DNA of 64,000 nucleotides from Isoptericola dokdonensis DS-3. Lineage in GTDB: Bacteria > Actinomycetota > Actinomycetes > Actinomycetales > Cellulomonadaceae. Shown piece by piece: positions 1-7,168 of this stretch. Within the stretch, counting starts at the first letter, position 1. Each line of letters begins with the position of its first letter. The stretch covers positions 3,100,001-3,164,000 of the forward strand of contig NZ_CP014209.1 in assembly GCF_001636295.1 (NCBI RefSeq), written 5' to 3'. Below the pieces are notes generated by a model. It was not told the DNA's origin. It ran no database searches and saw only the letters and a list, made by a program, of their open reading frames with translations. Position numbers and translations under genes: made by a program.

Positions 1-1011
1 GGGTTCGGCGTCAAGCTCACCGTCGGCGAGGGCAACGTGCTGCGGCACAACATCGCCCACCACAACATCGACGACGGCTGGGACCTCTACGCCAAGTCGA
101 CCACCGGACCCATCGGCACCGTGATCGTCGAGGACTCCGTCGCGTACGCCAACGGGTTCCTCGAGGCCGACCCGAGCAAGACGGGCGAGGGCAACGGGTT
201 CAAGCTCGGCGGCGAGTCCATGCCGGGCGACCACCTGCTGCGCAACTCGCTCAGCTATGGCAACCTCGGCACCGGCGTCACGTCGAACTCCGGGCCCGAC
301 GTCCGGCTGCGCGACGTCACCACCGTCAGCAACGACCGCGGCGTCCGCCTCGAGACCAACGCCGCCACCACGGCGTACGAGGCGACCGGCGTCATCTCCT
401 GGCAGAACCCCACCGTCGACCTGCTCGACCTCCAGCAGGCCGACACCTCCCTGCTGACCGACCCGTCGAACCACTGGCACCTCGGCGCCGGGACCGACGT
501 CGACGCCTCCTGGTTCGTCTCCACCGACGAGACCCTGCGCCCCGAGATCGCCGCCGACGGATCCGTCGAGATGCACGGGCTCTACGAGCTGACCGACGCC
601 GCACCGGCCGACACGGGCGCACGCTTCGTGCCCGTCGAGGACCCGACCGTCATCGACGTCCTGCCCGAGGTCTCCGCCGGCGAGCCCGGCCCCGCCGCCT
701 GGTACGACACCGCCGTGTACGTGCGTGGCGACGTCGTCCAGCACGACGGCGTCGTCTACGAGGCCCGCTGGTGGACCCGCAACCAGGAGCCCGGTGCCCC
801 CGGCTACGGGCCGTGGGCGGAGGTCGGCCCCGCCGACGCCGCCCCCGCCGTCGCCGAGTGCGCCCCCGCCTGGGACCCGCGGACCGTCTACACCGGCGGA
901 GAGATCGTCTCCTTCGACGGCCTCAACCACCGCGCCCTGTGGTGGACGCTCCGCCAGGAGCCGGGTGCCTCCGTCTGGGGTGCCTGGTCGGCGGTCGAGG
1001 CCTGCGCCTGA
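1..1011 (+). CDS. Pectate lyase family 9-like beta-helix protein with two C-terminal CBM5/12 modules (5' end outside window)
   Basis: The reading frame is open from the first base, so the N-terminus lies outside the window. The visible part starts in a right-handed beta-helix with PL9-type features: GWDLYAK, a GPIG strand turn, NGFKLGG (the lysine of this motif is the catalytic base in PL9 enzymes) and TSNSGPDVRL. Two carbohydrate-binding modules of the ChiC_BD (CBM5/12) type follow, each with an AxxxYxxGDxVxxxGxxYxARWWT-like core. The second carries a Cys near each end (ECAP...EACA), suggesting a disulfide. PL9 enzymes cleave polygalacturonate by beta-elimination and are secreted. The same module pair ends the GH18 chitinase about 5.5 kb downstream. 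Loss of the N-terminus prevents checking the signal peptide. Confidence 0.8.
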   Translation, partial: GFGVKLTVGEGNVLRHNIAHHNIDDGWDLYAKSTTGPIGTVIVEDSVAYANGFLEADPSKTGEGNGFKLGGESMPGDHLLRNSLSYGNLGTGVTSNSGPDVRLRDVTTVSNDRGVRLETNAATTAYEATGVISWQNPTVDLLDLQQADTSLLTDPSNHWHLGAGTDVDASWFVSTDETLRPEIAADGSVEMHGLYELTDAAPADTGARFVPVEDPTVIDVLPEVSAGEPGPAAWYDTAVYVRGDVVQHDGVVYEARWWTRNQEPGAPGYGPWAEVGPADAAPAVAECAPAWDPRTVYTGGEIVSFDGLNHRALWWTLRQEPGASVWGAWSAVEACA

Positions 1012-1020
1012 CGAGCGTGT

Positions 1021-1057
1021 GCTGACCGACGCCGGCTTCGAGCTGGCGTCGGTCAGC
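1021..1057 (+). terminator. Rho-independent terminator after the PL9 gene
   Basis: Perfect 13-bp inverted repeat, GCTGACCGACGCC at 1021-1033 against 1045-1057, with an 11-base loop and TTT after the stem. It begins about 10 bases after the PL9 stop codon. Confidence 0.8.
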
Positions 1058-1097
1058 TTTCCGCTCGGTGTCAGGTCCGGTGTGGGTGTCGGTCCGG

Positions 1098-1190
1098 CCG
1101 GTGGAGGGGTGCCGCGCGTCGTCGCGTTCACGGGCCCCAGGGGGCCCTCCACTCCCGGTCTGACGACGACGCGCGGCACCCCTCCACCGG
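1098..1190. repeat. 93-bp palindromic element with 27-bp perfect arms, copy 1
   Basis: Arms 1098-1124 and 1164-1190 are perfect reverse complements over 27 bases. The loop holds a second small hairpin, GGGCCC - GGGCCC, around 1132-1147. A second copy lies at 41811-41905, with the same inner arm and loop but different outer arm sequence that still pairs perfectly. No reading frame here looks like a protein. Function unknown. Confidence 0.85.
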
Positions 1191-1220
1191 CCTTCGGCGT
1201 CCGGGCCTGCACCCTTGGCG

Positions 1221-1603
1221 CGAGTCAGCGCAGGTCCAGCCGAGTCAGCGCAAGAAACGGCCAGTCAGCGCAGGTCGGCGCGAGTCAGCGTACGAAACGG
1301 CCAGTCATCGCAAGCGGGTGGTCAGTCAGCGCAAGAGCTGCCGAGTCAGCGTAAGTAGGGACCAGTCAGCGCTCGTGTTCGTCAGTCAGCGCAGATGGGC
1401 GCGAGTCAGCGCAAGGAACGGCGAGTCAGCGCGGACTTCGAGAAGACCTTGCGCTGACTCGCGCTCGCCTGCGCTGACTCGCGCTCGCCTGCGCTGACTC
1501 GCGCTCGCTTGCGCTGACTCGCGCTCGCTTGCGCTGACTCGCGCTCGCTTGCGCTGAATCGCGCCGTCGTGCGCTGACTCGCGCTGGTTTGCGCTGACTC
1601 GCG
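1221..1603. repeat. Array 1 of AGTCAGCGCA-type repeats, forward block then inverted block
   Basis: Eleven forward copies of a core (C/G)AGTCAGCG(C/T)A run from 1221 to about 1430 with spacers near 10 bases. Eight inverted copies (TGCGCTGACTCGCG type) follow from 1451 to 1600 at exactly 20-bp steps. The array fills the space between two convergent genes, and its last copy abuts the stop codon of the leftward lipoprotein gene. With the palindrome at 1098-1190 and the terminator it accounts for the 592-bp non-coding stretch. Two related arrays occur at 41668-42113 and 52949-53070. Confidence 0.9.
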
Positions 1604-3421
1604 TCAGGCGTCGGTCGTCGTCCCGTCCGTCGTGCCCGACGTCGTGCCCGACGTCGTGCCCGACGTCGTGCCGTCGGTGGTGCCGCCGGGCAGCTGGCCG
1701 CCCTCGGGCGGGGTCACACCCTCCGGCAGCTCGCCCTCGGGCGGGGTGCCGCCGCCGGGCCGCTGCCCGCCGCCGGGGCCGCCACCCATGGTGCCGGTCA
1801 CCGACTCCTCGGCGGTGGCGGTGCCGACCTGCTCGCCGTCGACGAGCACCGTCACCTCGTCGCCCGCGGTCATGCCGTCGGCGGTGAACCCGAGCGACGA
1901 CGTCTCCCGCGTCAGCTCGACGGACGCCAGTGTCTCGCCGTCCGACGACGCGACCTCGACCGTGGCGCCCGCCGCGACGGACGCGTCCAGGCTCGCCCAG
2001 CCGTTGCTGACGTCGACGGCGCCGGTGGCGGCGTTGCCCGACGTGACGACGGTGCCGCCCGAGACGGTGACGCTGCCGTTGGCGTCGATCGCGCCCTCGC
2101 CGCCGCCGCCCATCGCCTGACCGGCGTCGGCGGAGCCCGACCCGGCGGCCTCGACCACCGTGGTGCCGCCGCTGATCGCGATGACGCCGTTGGAGTCCAG
2201 CCCGTCGGTCCCGGCGACGGCGTGCACCGTGCCGCCGGTGATGGTCAGCGACGCGCCCTCCTGGACGGCCATGTCGCCTCCGCCTCCTCCGCCGGGTCCG
2301 GCCGGCATCGCCTGGTCGTCGGTCGCGTCGTCCTCGGCAGTGGCGTCGGCCGCGTCGTCCGTCGAGCTGCTCGACTCCTCGGTCGTCTCGACCTCCGCCT
2401 CCTTGACGGTGGCGTTGAGCGCGTCGTCGGTGGCGGTCAGGTCGACGTCACCGCCGGAGATCGCGATGACGGCCGCCTCGACGCCCTCCTCGGACTCCGT
2501 CACGGTCAGCGCGCCGTCGACGACGGCGACGTCGGTGAAGCCCTGCACGCCGTCCGACCCGGCCGCGACCGTCACCTCGCCGCCCAGGAGGGCGACGTAC
2601 CCGGCGGTCGCGTCGTCGTCGGCGTCGGACTTCAGCCCGTCGCCACCGGCGGTGAGGTCGAGCGTGCCGCCCGAGACGACGAGGTAGTCCTTGCCGCGCA
2701 CTGCGTCGTCGGCCGCGGTGACGGTGATGTTCCCGCCCGCGACGATCAGACCGTCCTTGCCGGTGATCCCGTCGTTCGCGTTGCCGACGACCTCGAGCGC
2801 GCCGCTGCCGGAGATCGCCAGGTCGGCGGTCGAGTAGAGGGCGGCGTTGGCGGCGTTGTCGCTGGTGGTGTCCTCGTAGGTCGCGGCGTCCTCCAGGCGG
2901 TTCGTCGACCCGTCGGCGAGCACCACCGACACCTGGTCGGCGTCGCGGACGTCGATCGCCGCACCCGTGGACGACGTGATGTCGGCGCCGTCGAGCACGA
3001 GCCGCACGACGCCGTCGGAGGCGGAGTCGACGACGACCTGTCCGGCGAGCGTGCCGGACAGCACGTACGTGCCGGGTGCGGTGATGGTGACGGTGTCGCC
3101 GTCGACCTCGACGCCGTCGGCCGCGGCGGGGTTGCCGAGGTCGACCGCGACCTCGTCCGCGGTGTCCCAGGTCGACGCGGCGAGCTCGACGGTCCCGGAC
3201 GCGTCGAGGTTCTCGGCGAGCACCTCGGTGGCGGTCATCCCGACCGACGACGTGGCGGACACCTCGCTCGTGCTCGTCGAGGAGCCGGCGGCGCTCGCGG
3301 AGGTCGCGTCCTCGGCGGTGCAGGCGGCGACGGCGCCCAGGGTGAGGACGCCCGTCGCGGCGACGGCGACGGCCTTGGTCCAGGGGGTGCGGGCCCAGCG
3401 GGGCAGGTGCTGCGGGTTCAT
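1604..3421 (-). CDS. Carbohydrate-binding domain lipoprotein (Cthe_2159 / DUF4353-like)
   Basis: 605 residues. The N-terminus has a long basic region, a hydrophobic stretch and a lipobox-like cysteine (VAACTAED, about residue 34), so it is probably exported and lipid-anchored. The body is many short beta-strand turns rich in Gly, Asp and Thr (GGTLDLTAGGDGLKSDADDD, SGGDVDLTATDDALNA), the pattern of Cthe_2159-like parallel beta-helix proteins that bind acidic polysaccharide or cellulose with calcium. Residues about 340-390 form an acidic low-complexity insert. The C-terminus is Gly/Pro-rich with GTTSGTTSGTTSGTT repeats, probably a wall-spanning linker. Last gene of the DUF4956 - VTC - lipoprotein operon. 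Binding specificity is not evident. Confidence 0.7.
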   Translation of the reverse strand: MNPQHLPRWARTPWTKAVAVAATGVLTLGAVAACTAEDATSASAAGSSTSTSEVSATSSVGMTATEVLAENLDASGTVELAASTWDTADEVAVDLGNPAAADGVEVDGDTVTITAPGTYVLSGTLAGQVVVDSASDGVVRLVLDGADITSSTGAAIDVRDADQVSVVLADGSTNRLEDAATYEDTTSDNAANAALYSTADLAISGSGALEVVGNANDGITGKDGLIVAGGNITVTAADDAVRGKDYLVVSGGTLDLTAGGDGLKSDADDDATAGYVALLGGEVTVAAGSDGVQGFTDVAVVDGALTVTESEEGVEAAVIAISGGDVDLTATDDALNATVKEAEVETTEESSSSTDDAADATAEDDATDDQAMPAGPGGGGGGDMAVQEGASLTITGGTVHAVAGTDGLDSNGVIAISGGTTVVEAAGSGSADAGQAMGGGGEGAIDANGSVTVSGGTVVTSGNAATGAVDVSNGWASLDASVAAGATVEVASSDGETLASVELTRETSSLGFTADGMTAGDEVTVLVDGEQVGTATAEESVTGTMGGGPGGGQRPGGGTPPEGELPEGVTPPEGGQLPGGTTDGTTSGTTSGTTSGTTDGTTTDA

Positions 3422-3444
3422 GGTGGTTCCCTTCGGTCAGGCGG

Positions 3445-4233
3445 TCAGGCGGCCAGGCGCTCGCGGCGCAGGCGTCGCCAGGGGTGGTCGGGCAGGTCGG
3501 GGCGCAGGACGGCGAGCCCTGTCGCGTACTTGGAGATGCGGTCGGGTCGGTGCCCGGCGCGCCAGAGCAGGCGGTCGACGGACGACGGTGCGGTGCCCGC
3601 CTTGGTCTCGACGACGACGAGGCCACCGACGTCGGCCCAGCGGGCGTCGCCGTCGGGGCCGGGCGCGAGGCGCCAGGTGAGGTCGGTGTCGAGGGTGACG
3701 CGGGCGTCGGGCGCGAGCACGGTGGTGCGGCGGTAGTGGGAGGACAGCACGGGCCGCAGGTCGGACGACGGTGGTGCGGTGACGCGGGCGGCGGCGAGCC
3801 GGTCGTCGACGAACCCGGCGGCGTCGGGCGTGAGGCGCGGTCCGGCGTCCTCGGCGGGGACGCGCTCCTTGACGGTGACGCCGCGGGCGGCGCGGGTCTT
3901 CACCTCGAGGAACGTGCCGCCGGTGTCGACGTACGTGCGCGTGCGCACCTTGTAGCGGCGCCGACGGCGGTGGGCGGCCTGGTGGAAGGTCACGAGGTCG
4001 GGGGTGTCGTAGTAGGTGGAGGCGTAGGTGAAGGTGCGGCGGTCGTCGATCTCCAGGACGCGGGTGGTGGGGGAGAGGGCGGCGAGCAGGTCGGCGACCT
4101 CGTCGGCCGTGAGCACGTACTTGCGGTCGACGCGGGTCTGGAGCGCGGCCGTGGCGTCGAGCTCGGCGAGCGAGACCGCGGCGTGCGGGGCGAGGCCGCG
4201 GGCGACGACGTCGGCGGCGGTGATGGCCGTCAT
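3445..4233 (-). CDS. VTC-domain protein (polyphosphate polymerase-like)
   Basis: 262 residues matching the bacterial VTC domain: RVDRKYVL near residue 34, paired basic residues RRRRYKVRTRTY around 88-98, FLEVKTR about 108, and a C-terminal acidic strand VVVETKAG, all lining the predicted triphosphate tunnel. In yeast the VTC4 domain makes polyphosphate from ATP. Bacterial homologues beside DUF4956 and surface carbohydrate-binding proteins are less well understood. The start ATG overlaps the stop of the upstream DUF4956 gene by four bases, so the two are translationally coupled. Being soluble, it probably works at the inner face of the membrane with its membrane partner. Confidence 0.75.
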   Translation of the reverse strand: MTAITAADVVARGLAPHAAVSLAELDATAALQTRVDRKYVLTADEVADLLAALSPTTRVLEIDDRRTFTYASTYYDTPDLVTFHQAAHRRRRRYKVRTRTYVDTGGTFLEVKTRAARGVTVKERVPAEDAGPRLTPDAAGFVDDRLAAARVTAPPSSDLRPVLSSHYRRTTVLAPDARVTLDTDLTWRLAPGPDGDARWADVGGLVVVETKAGTAPSSVDRLLWRAGHRPDRISKYATGLAVLRPDLPDHPWRRLRRERLAA

Positions 4234-4856
4234 CGGGTCACCGCCAGGTCGGCGTGCCGCGGTCCCTCCAGCGGGGTGGTCGGCAGAGCGTCCGGGAGGG
4301 GCCGGGACGGCGCGACGTCGGTGCGGTACCGCACCTCGACCCAGGTCGTGTCGTTGGCGAGGTCGAGCCGTTCCACCGAGGCGCTGTGCACGCGGCCGCC
4401 GAGCAGGTGCTCGAGGTGGGCGACCAGCTCGCCGTGGTCGGTGACGGCCCGGTCGACGACGACGTGCGCGGTGCGGTGGGCGGCGAACAGGCGCGGGCTG
4501 TCGGCGAGCGACATGACGAGAAGGATGAGCGCCATCCCGGCGACGGCGAGCCAGCCGACGGACGACCCGAGGCCGCCGAGGAGGCCGAGGGCGAGGGACG
4601 CGAAGTAGTAGGCGACCTCGTACTGGGAGAGCTCGTTGGAGCGCAGCCGGATGATCGACAGCACACCGAACAGGCCGAGGCCGAGGCCGGCGCCGACGCT
4701 GCTCTGGGCGAGGACGGACGCGACGGCGATCACTCCGACGTTCATCCCGAGGAACGCGACGACGAGGTCGCGGCGGCGGTGGCGCGGGAAGTAGAGGGCG
4801 AAGGTGAGGACCGCGATGGCGACGGCGTCGATCGCGTAGAGGAGGTAGGGCGACAT
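4230..4856 (-). CDS. DUF4956 membrane protein
   Basis: 208 residues. At least four hydrophobic segments occupy the first 135 residues (about 5-20, 30-50, 55-66 and 85-118), with LFGVLSIIRLRSNELSQYEV between them, the hallmark of DUF4956. The C-terminal 75 residues are soluble. DUF4956 proteins are regularly encoded with VTC-domain proteins and CotH or beta-helix surface proteins, as here. First gene of a three-gene leftward operon; the VTC gene overlaps its end by four bases. The biochemical role is unknown; a membrane anchor or channel for the VTC partner is a guess from co-occurrence. Confidence 0.75.
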   Translation of the reverse strand: MSPYLLYAIDAVAIAVLTFALYFPRHRRRDLVVAFLGMNVGVIAVASVLAQSSVGAGLGLGLFGVLSIIRLRSNELSQYEVAYYFASLALGLLGGLGSSVGWLAVAGMALILLVMSLADSPRLFAAHRTAHVVVDRAVTDHGELVAHLEHLLGGRVHSASVERLDLANDTTWVEVRYRTDVAPSRPLPDALPTTPLEGPRHADLAVTR

Positions 4857-5073
4857 GGTTCGGCTCCGGGTGTCGGGTGCGGCGCGGGCCGCGACGGGGA
4901 CTCGGTCATGAGCAGCGAGTGAACACGGCCCGGCCGGTGGGGGACTGTGCCCGGCCTGCGGTTTTGCTGGGAAGCCTGGTGATTCGGCCCGGCGAGACTT
5001 GTCAGGCGAGATAACGAATCGGTGGAGATCGCGGTGTGTCCCTGGTCACAGCGGACGCTCAGGCGCTAACTTG

Positions 5074-5095
5074 CAGGAGTCCGAACAAACTCCTG
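5074..5095. promoter_or_regulatory. Inverted repeat in the leader of the chitinase gene
   Basis: CAGGAGT (5074-5080) and ACTCCTG (5089-5095) are perfect 7-bp arms around an 8-base spacer, 21 bases before the chitinase start codon. It could be an operator or a leader hairpin. The rest of the 260-bp divergent region (4857-5116) must hold promoters for both the DUF4956 operon and the chitinase; I see no unambiguous -35/-10 pair. Confidence 0.45.
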
Positions 5096-5116
5096 TGCTC
5101 CCAGTGAGGCTCATCG

Positions 5117-6847
5117 ATGAGACACCGTTCGACCCCGAGCCGCCGCGCGGCTCTCGCCCTGGTCACCGCCGGCGCGCTCGTCGTCGGCACCGGCGCGGCC
5201 GCCCACGCGGCCAAGCCGTCCGCCCCCGACGCCGGCTCCACCCACGACGCCGACGGCGTCAACGGGTTCCGCACCCTCGGCTACTTCCCCGGCTGGGGTG
5301 TCGCCGACTCCCACGACTACGAGGTCGCCGACCTCGTCAAGACCGGCGCCGTGGCGGACCTCACGCACCTCACCTACGCCTTCGGCAACGTCACCACCGA
5401 CCTCGTGTGCGACATCAGCGACGACGTCGTGCCCGACGGCGGGATCGACGCCGGGCAGCCCGAGGGCGACCCGGAGAACGACTACCTGCGCCTCGTCGGC
5501 GCGAGCGACTCCGTCGACGGCGTCGCCGACACCCCCGACCAGGCCCTTGCCGGCAACTTCAACCAGCTCCGCAAGCTCAAGGAGCTGTACCCCGACCTGC
5601 AGATCACCATCTCGCTCGGCGGCTGGACCTGGTCCGACAACTTCTCCGAGGCCGCGCTCACCGCGGAGTCCCGCCAGCGGCTCGTCGACTCCTGCATCTC
5701 CACGTACCTCGACGGCGACCTGCCCGTCTACGGGGAGCAGGGTGGCGACGGCGTCGCCGCGGGCATCTTCGACGGCTTCGACGTCGACTGGGAGTGGCCC
5801 GCGGACACCGGCGAGCACCCCTCGCCGAACCCGGCCGTCGACAAGGAGAACTTCCTCGCGCTCATGGAGCTGTTCCGCGCCGAGCTCGACGAGCGCTCCG
5901 CCGTCACCGGCGAGGACTACCTGCTCACCGGGTTCGCACCCGCCGGCTGGGGCCCGCGCACCAACGGCGGCTGGGTCGACCCGCGCCTCGCGGACGTCGT
6001 CGACTTCCTCAACATCCAGGGCTACGACTACCACGGCACCTGGGTCGCCAACCGCACCGGCCACCAGGGCAACCTGCACCCCTACGCCTGGCCCGACAAC
6101 CCCAGCGCCAACTGGGGCCTCGCCGCCGACGGGCTGCTCGGCGCCTACCGTGCCGCCGGGTACGACGACGACCAGATCGTCCTCGGCCTCGCCGCCTACG
6201 GCCAGGGCTGGCGCGGCGTCGACGACCCCACCCCCGGCGCACCCGCCGAGGCCGCCGTCGGCGTGAAGAACTACTCCGAGCTGCACGACCTCGGCACCGA
6301 GTACTACGACGAGGAGGCCGTCGCCGCCTACCGCTACGACGGCGACCAGTGGTGGAGCCTCGACACCCCGCGCTCCGTGGCCGCCAAGGCCTCCTGGGTC
6401 GCCGAGAACGGCTACGGCGGCGCCTACTTCTGGGACATCGCCGGTGACTACAAGAACGAGCTCGGCGGCACCCTCGCCGACACGTTCCGCGCCGCCACCC
6501 CCGGCCCGCTCGTCGAAGGCCCCGGCGCCGCCCCCTGGTACGCCTCCGGCGTGTACACCGCCGGGGACGTCGTGGCCCACAACGGCACCGAGTACCAGGC
6601 GCGCTGGTGGACCCGCGCCCAGGAGCCCGGCGCCAAGAACGGCCCCTGGGTGAAGGTCGGTCCCCGCGGAACCTTCCCCGTCAGCGCCGAGGACTGCGCC
6701 CCCGCGTACGACCCCGCCGCCACGTACTCCAACGGTGACGTCGTCTCCCAAGCCGGCGTCAACCACACCGCCATGTGGTGGACCCGCGGCCAGTCGCCCG
6801 CCGCCAACACCTGGAACGCGTGGGACGCCGGGACGCCCTGCGCCTGA
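5117..6847 (+). CDS. Secreted GH18 chitinase with two CBM5/12 modules
   Basis: 576 residues. A signal peptide (basic MRHRSTPSRR, then a hydrophobic core ending AAHA) covers the first 31 or so. The GH18 barrel spans roughly 50-460: it starts GYFPGW, has SLGGWTWS at about 175 and the catalytic DGFDVDWEWP near 220, where the last acidic residue is the proton donor, then IQGYDYHGTW and YGGAYFWDIAGD. Two ChiC_BD-type modules follow, the second with terminal cysteines (DCAP...TPCA). It hydrolyses beta-1,4-GlcNAc chains outside the cell. GTGAGG upstream of the ATG is a fair ribosome site. The binding-module pair closely resembles that of the PL9 protein upstream, suggesting module exchange. Confidence 0.93.
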   Translation: MRHRSTPSRRAALALVTAGALVVGTGAAAHAAKPSAPDAGSTHDADGVNGFRTLGYFPGWGVADSHDYEVADLVKTGAVADLTHLTYAFGNVTTDLVCDISDDVVPDGGIDAGQPEGDPENDYLRLVGASDSVDGVADTPDQALAGNFNQLRKLKELYPDLQITISLGGWTWSDNFSEAALTAESRQRLVDSCISTYLDGDLPVYGEQGGDGVAAGIFDGFDVDWEWPADTGEHPSPNPAVDKENFLALMELFRAELDERSAVTGEDYLLTGFAPAGWGPRTNGGWVDPRLADVVDFLNIQGYDYHGTWVANRTGHQGNLHPYAWPDNPSANWGLAADGLLGAYRAAGYDDDQIVLGLAAYGQGWRGVDDPTPGAPAEAAVGVKNYSELHDLGTEYYDEEAVAAYRYDGDQWWSLDTPRSVAAKASWVAENGYGGAYFWDIAGDYKNELGGTLADTFRAATPGPLVEGPGAAPWYASGVYTAGDVVAHNGTEYQARWWTRAQEPGAKNGPWVKVGPRGTFPVSAEDCAPAYDPAATYSNGDVVSQAGVNHTAMWWTRGQSPAANTWNAWDAGTPCA

Positions 6848-6858
6848 CCCTCGCGCCA

Positions 6859-6927
6859 CGAGGTAGTACCGCCGGTCGTGAGGTCGTACCCCAGGGGTGC
6901 GACCTCACGACCGCCGGTACTACCTCG
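6859..6927 (+). terminator. Very long hairpin after the chitinase gene
   Basis: A 69-base near-perfect palindrome: 6859-6870 pairs with 6916-6927, pairing continues inward through CGGTCGTGAGGTCG with few mismatches, and the loop is about ACCCCAGGGGT. It lies 12 bases after the chitinase stop. No T-run follows, so it may act as a stem block or RNA-stability element rather than a classical terminator. Confidence 0.65.
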
Positions 6928-7012
6928 CAGGCCGTGACCGACGTCGCAGGACGGCGGATTTCGCCGGAGGCATCCGGTCCGGTAGCATCGTCAGGCCGGT
7001 CCGTCCGGCGAA

Positions 7013-7102
7013 GGTAGCGTGTCCGAGCGGCCTAAGGAGCACGCCTCGAAAGCGTGTGTGGGTGCAAGTCCACCGTGGGTTCAAATCCCACCGCTACCGC
7101 CA
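7013..7102 (+). tRNA. tRNA-Ser (anticodon CGA), with encoded CCA
   Basis: Acceptor GGTAGCG (7013-7019) pairs with CGCTACC (7092-7098), followed by discriminator G and an encoded CCA. The anticodon arm is CACGC-CTCGAAA-GCGTG, giving anticodon CGA. A long variable arm follows (GTGGGTGCAAGTCCAC), as expected for tRNA-Ser, and the T arm has GGTTCAAATCC. Its 3' end is the attachment site of the neighbouring integrative element. Confidence 0.95.
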
Positions 7103-7110
7103 CCCGAAGG
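7088..7110. repeat. Attachment site attL, 23-bp core in the tRNA-Ser 3' end
   Basis: The 23 bases at 7088-7110 are identical to 21192-21214. The repeat covers the tRNA acceptor 3' strand, the CCA and a few bases beyond, the usual crossover region for tyrosine integrases that use tRNA genes. Similarity between the two ends continues loosely through the following terminator. Confidence 0.88.
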
Positions 7111-7146
7111 GCCCCACCCGCAGAATCATGCGGCTGTGGGGTCCTT
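7107..7146 (+). terminator. Terminator after tRNA-Ser(CGA)
   Basis: AAGGGCCCCAC at the 5' side pairs with GTGGGGTCCTT at 7136-7146 across a partly paired loop. A similar but not identical hairpin follows attR at 21211-21253, so each end of the element has its own tRNA-proximal terminator. Confidence 0.7.
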
Positions 7147-7168
7147 CGTCGTTTCCCGTACTCCTTTT

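Noticed and set aside
1221..1603. CRISPR array
   Set aside because: Repeats are only about 10-12 bases with 10-base spacers, the orientation reverses in the middle, and no cas genes are nearby.
5111..6859. Long antisense open frame over the chitinase
   Set aside because: Gly/Ala/Val-rich translation with no motifs; it mirrors the codon bias of the real gene, as do many long frames in this G+C-rich window.
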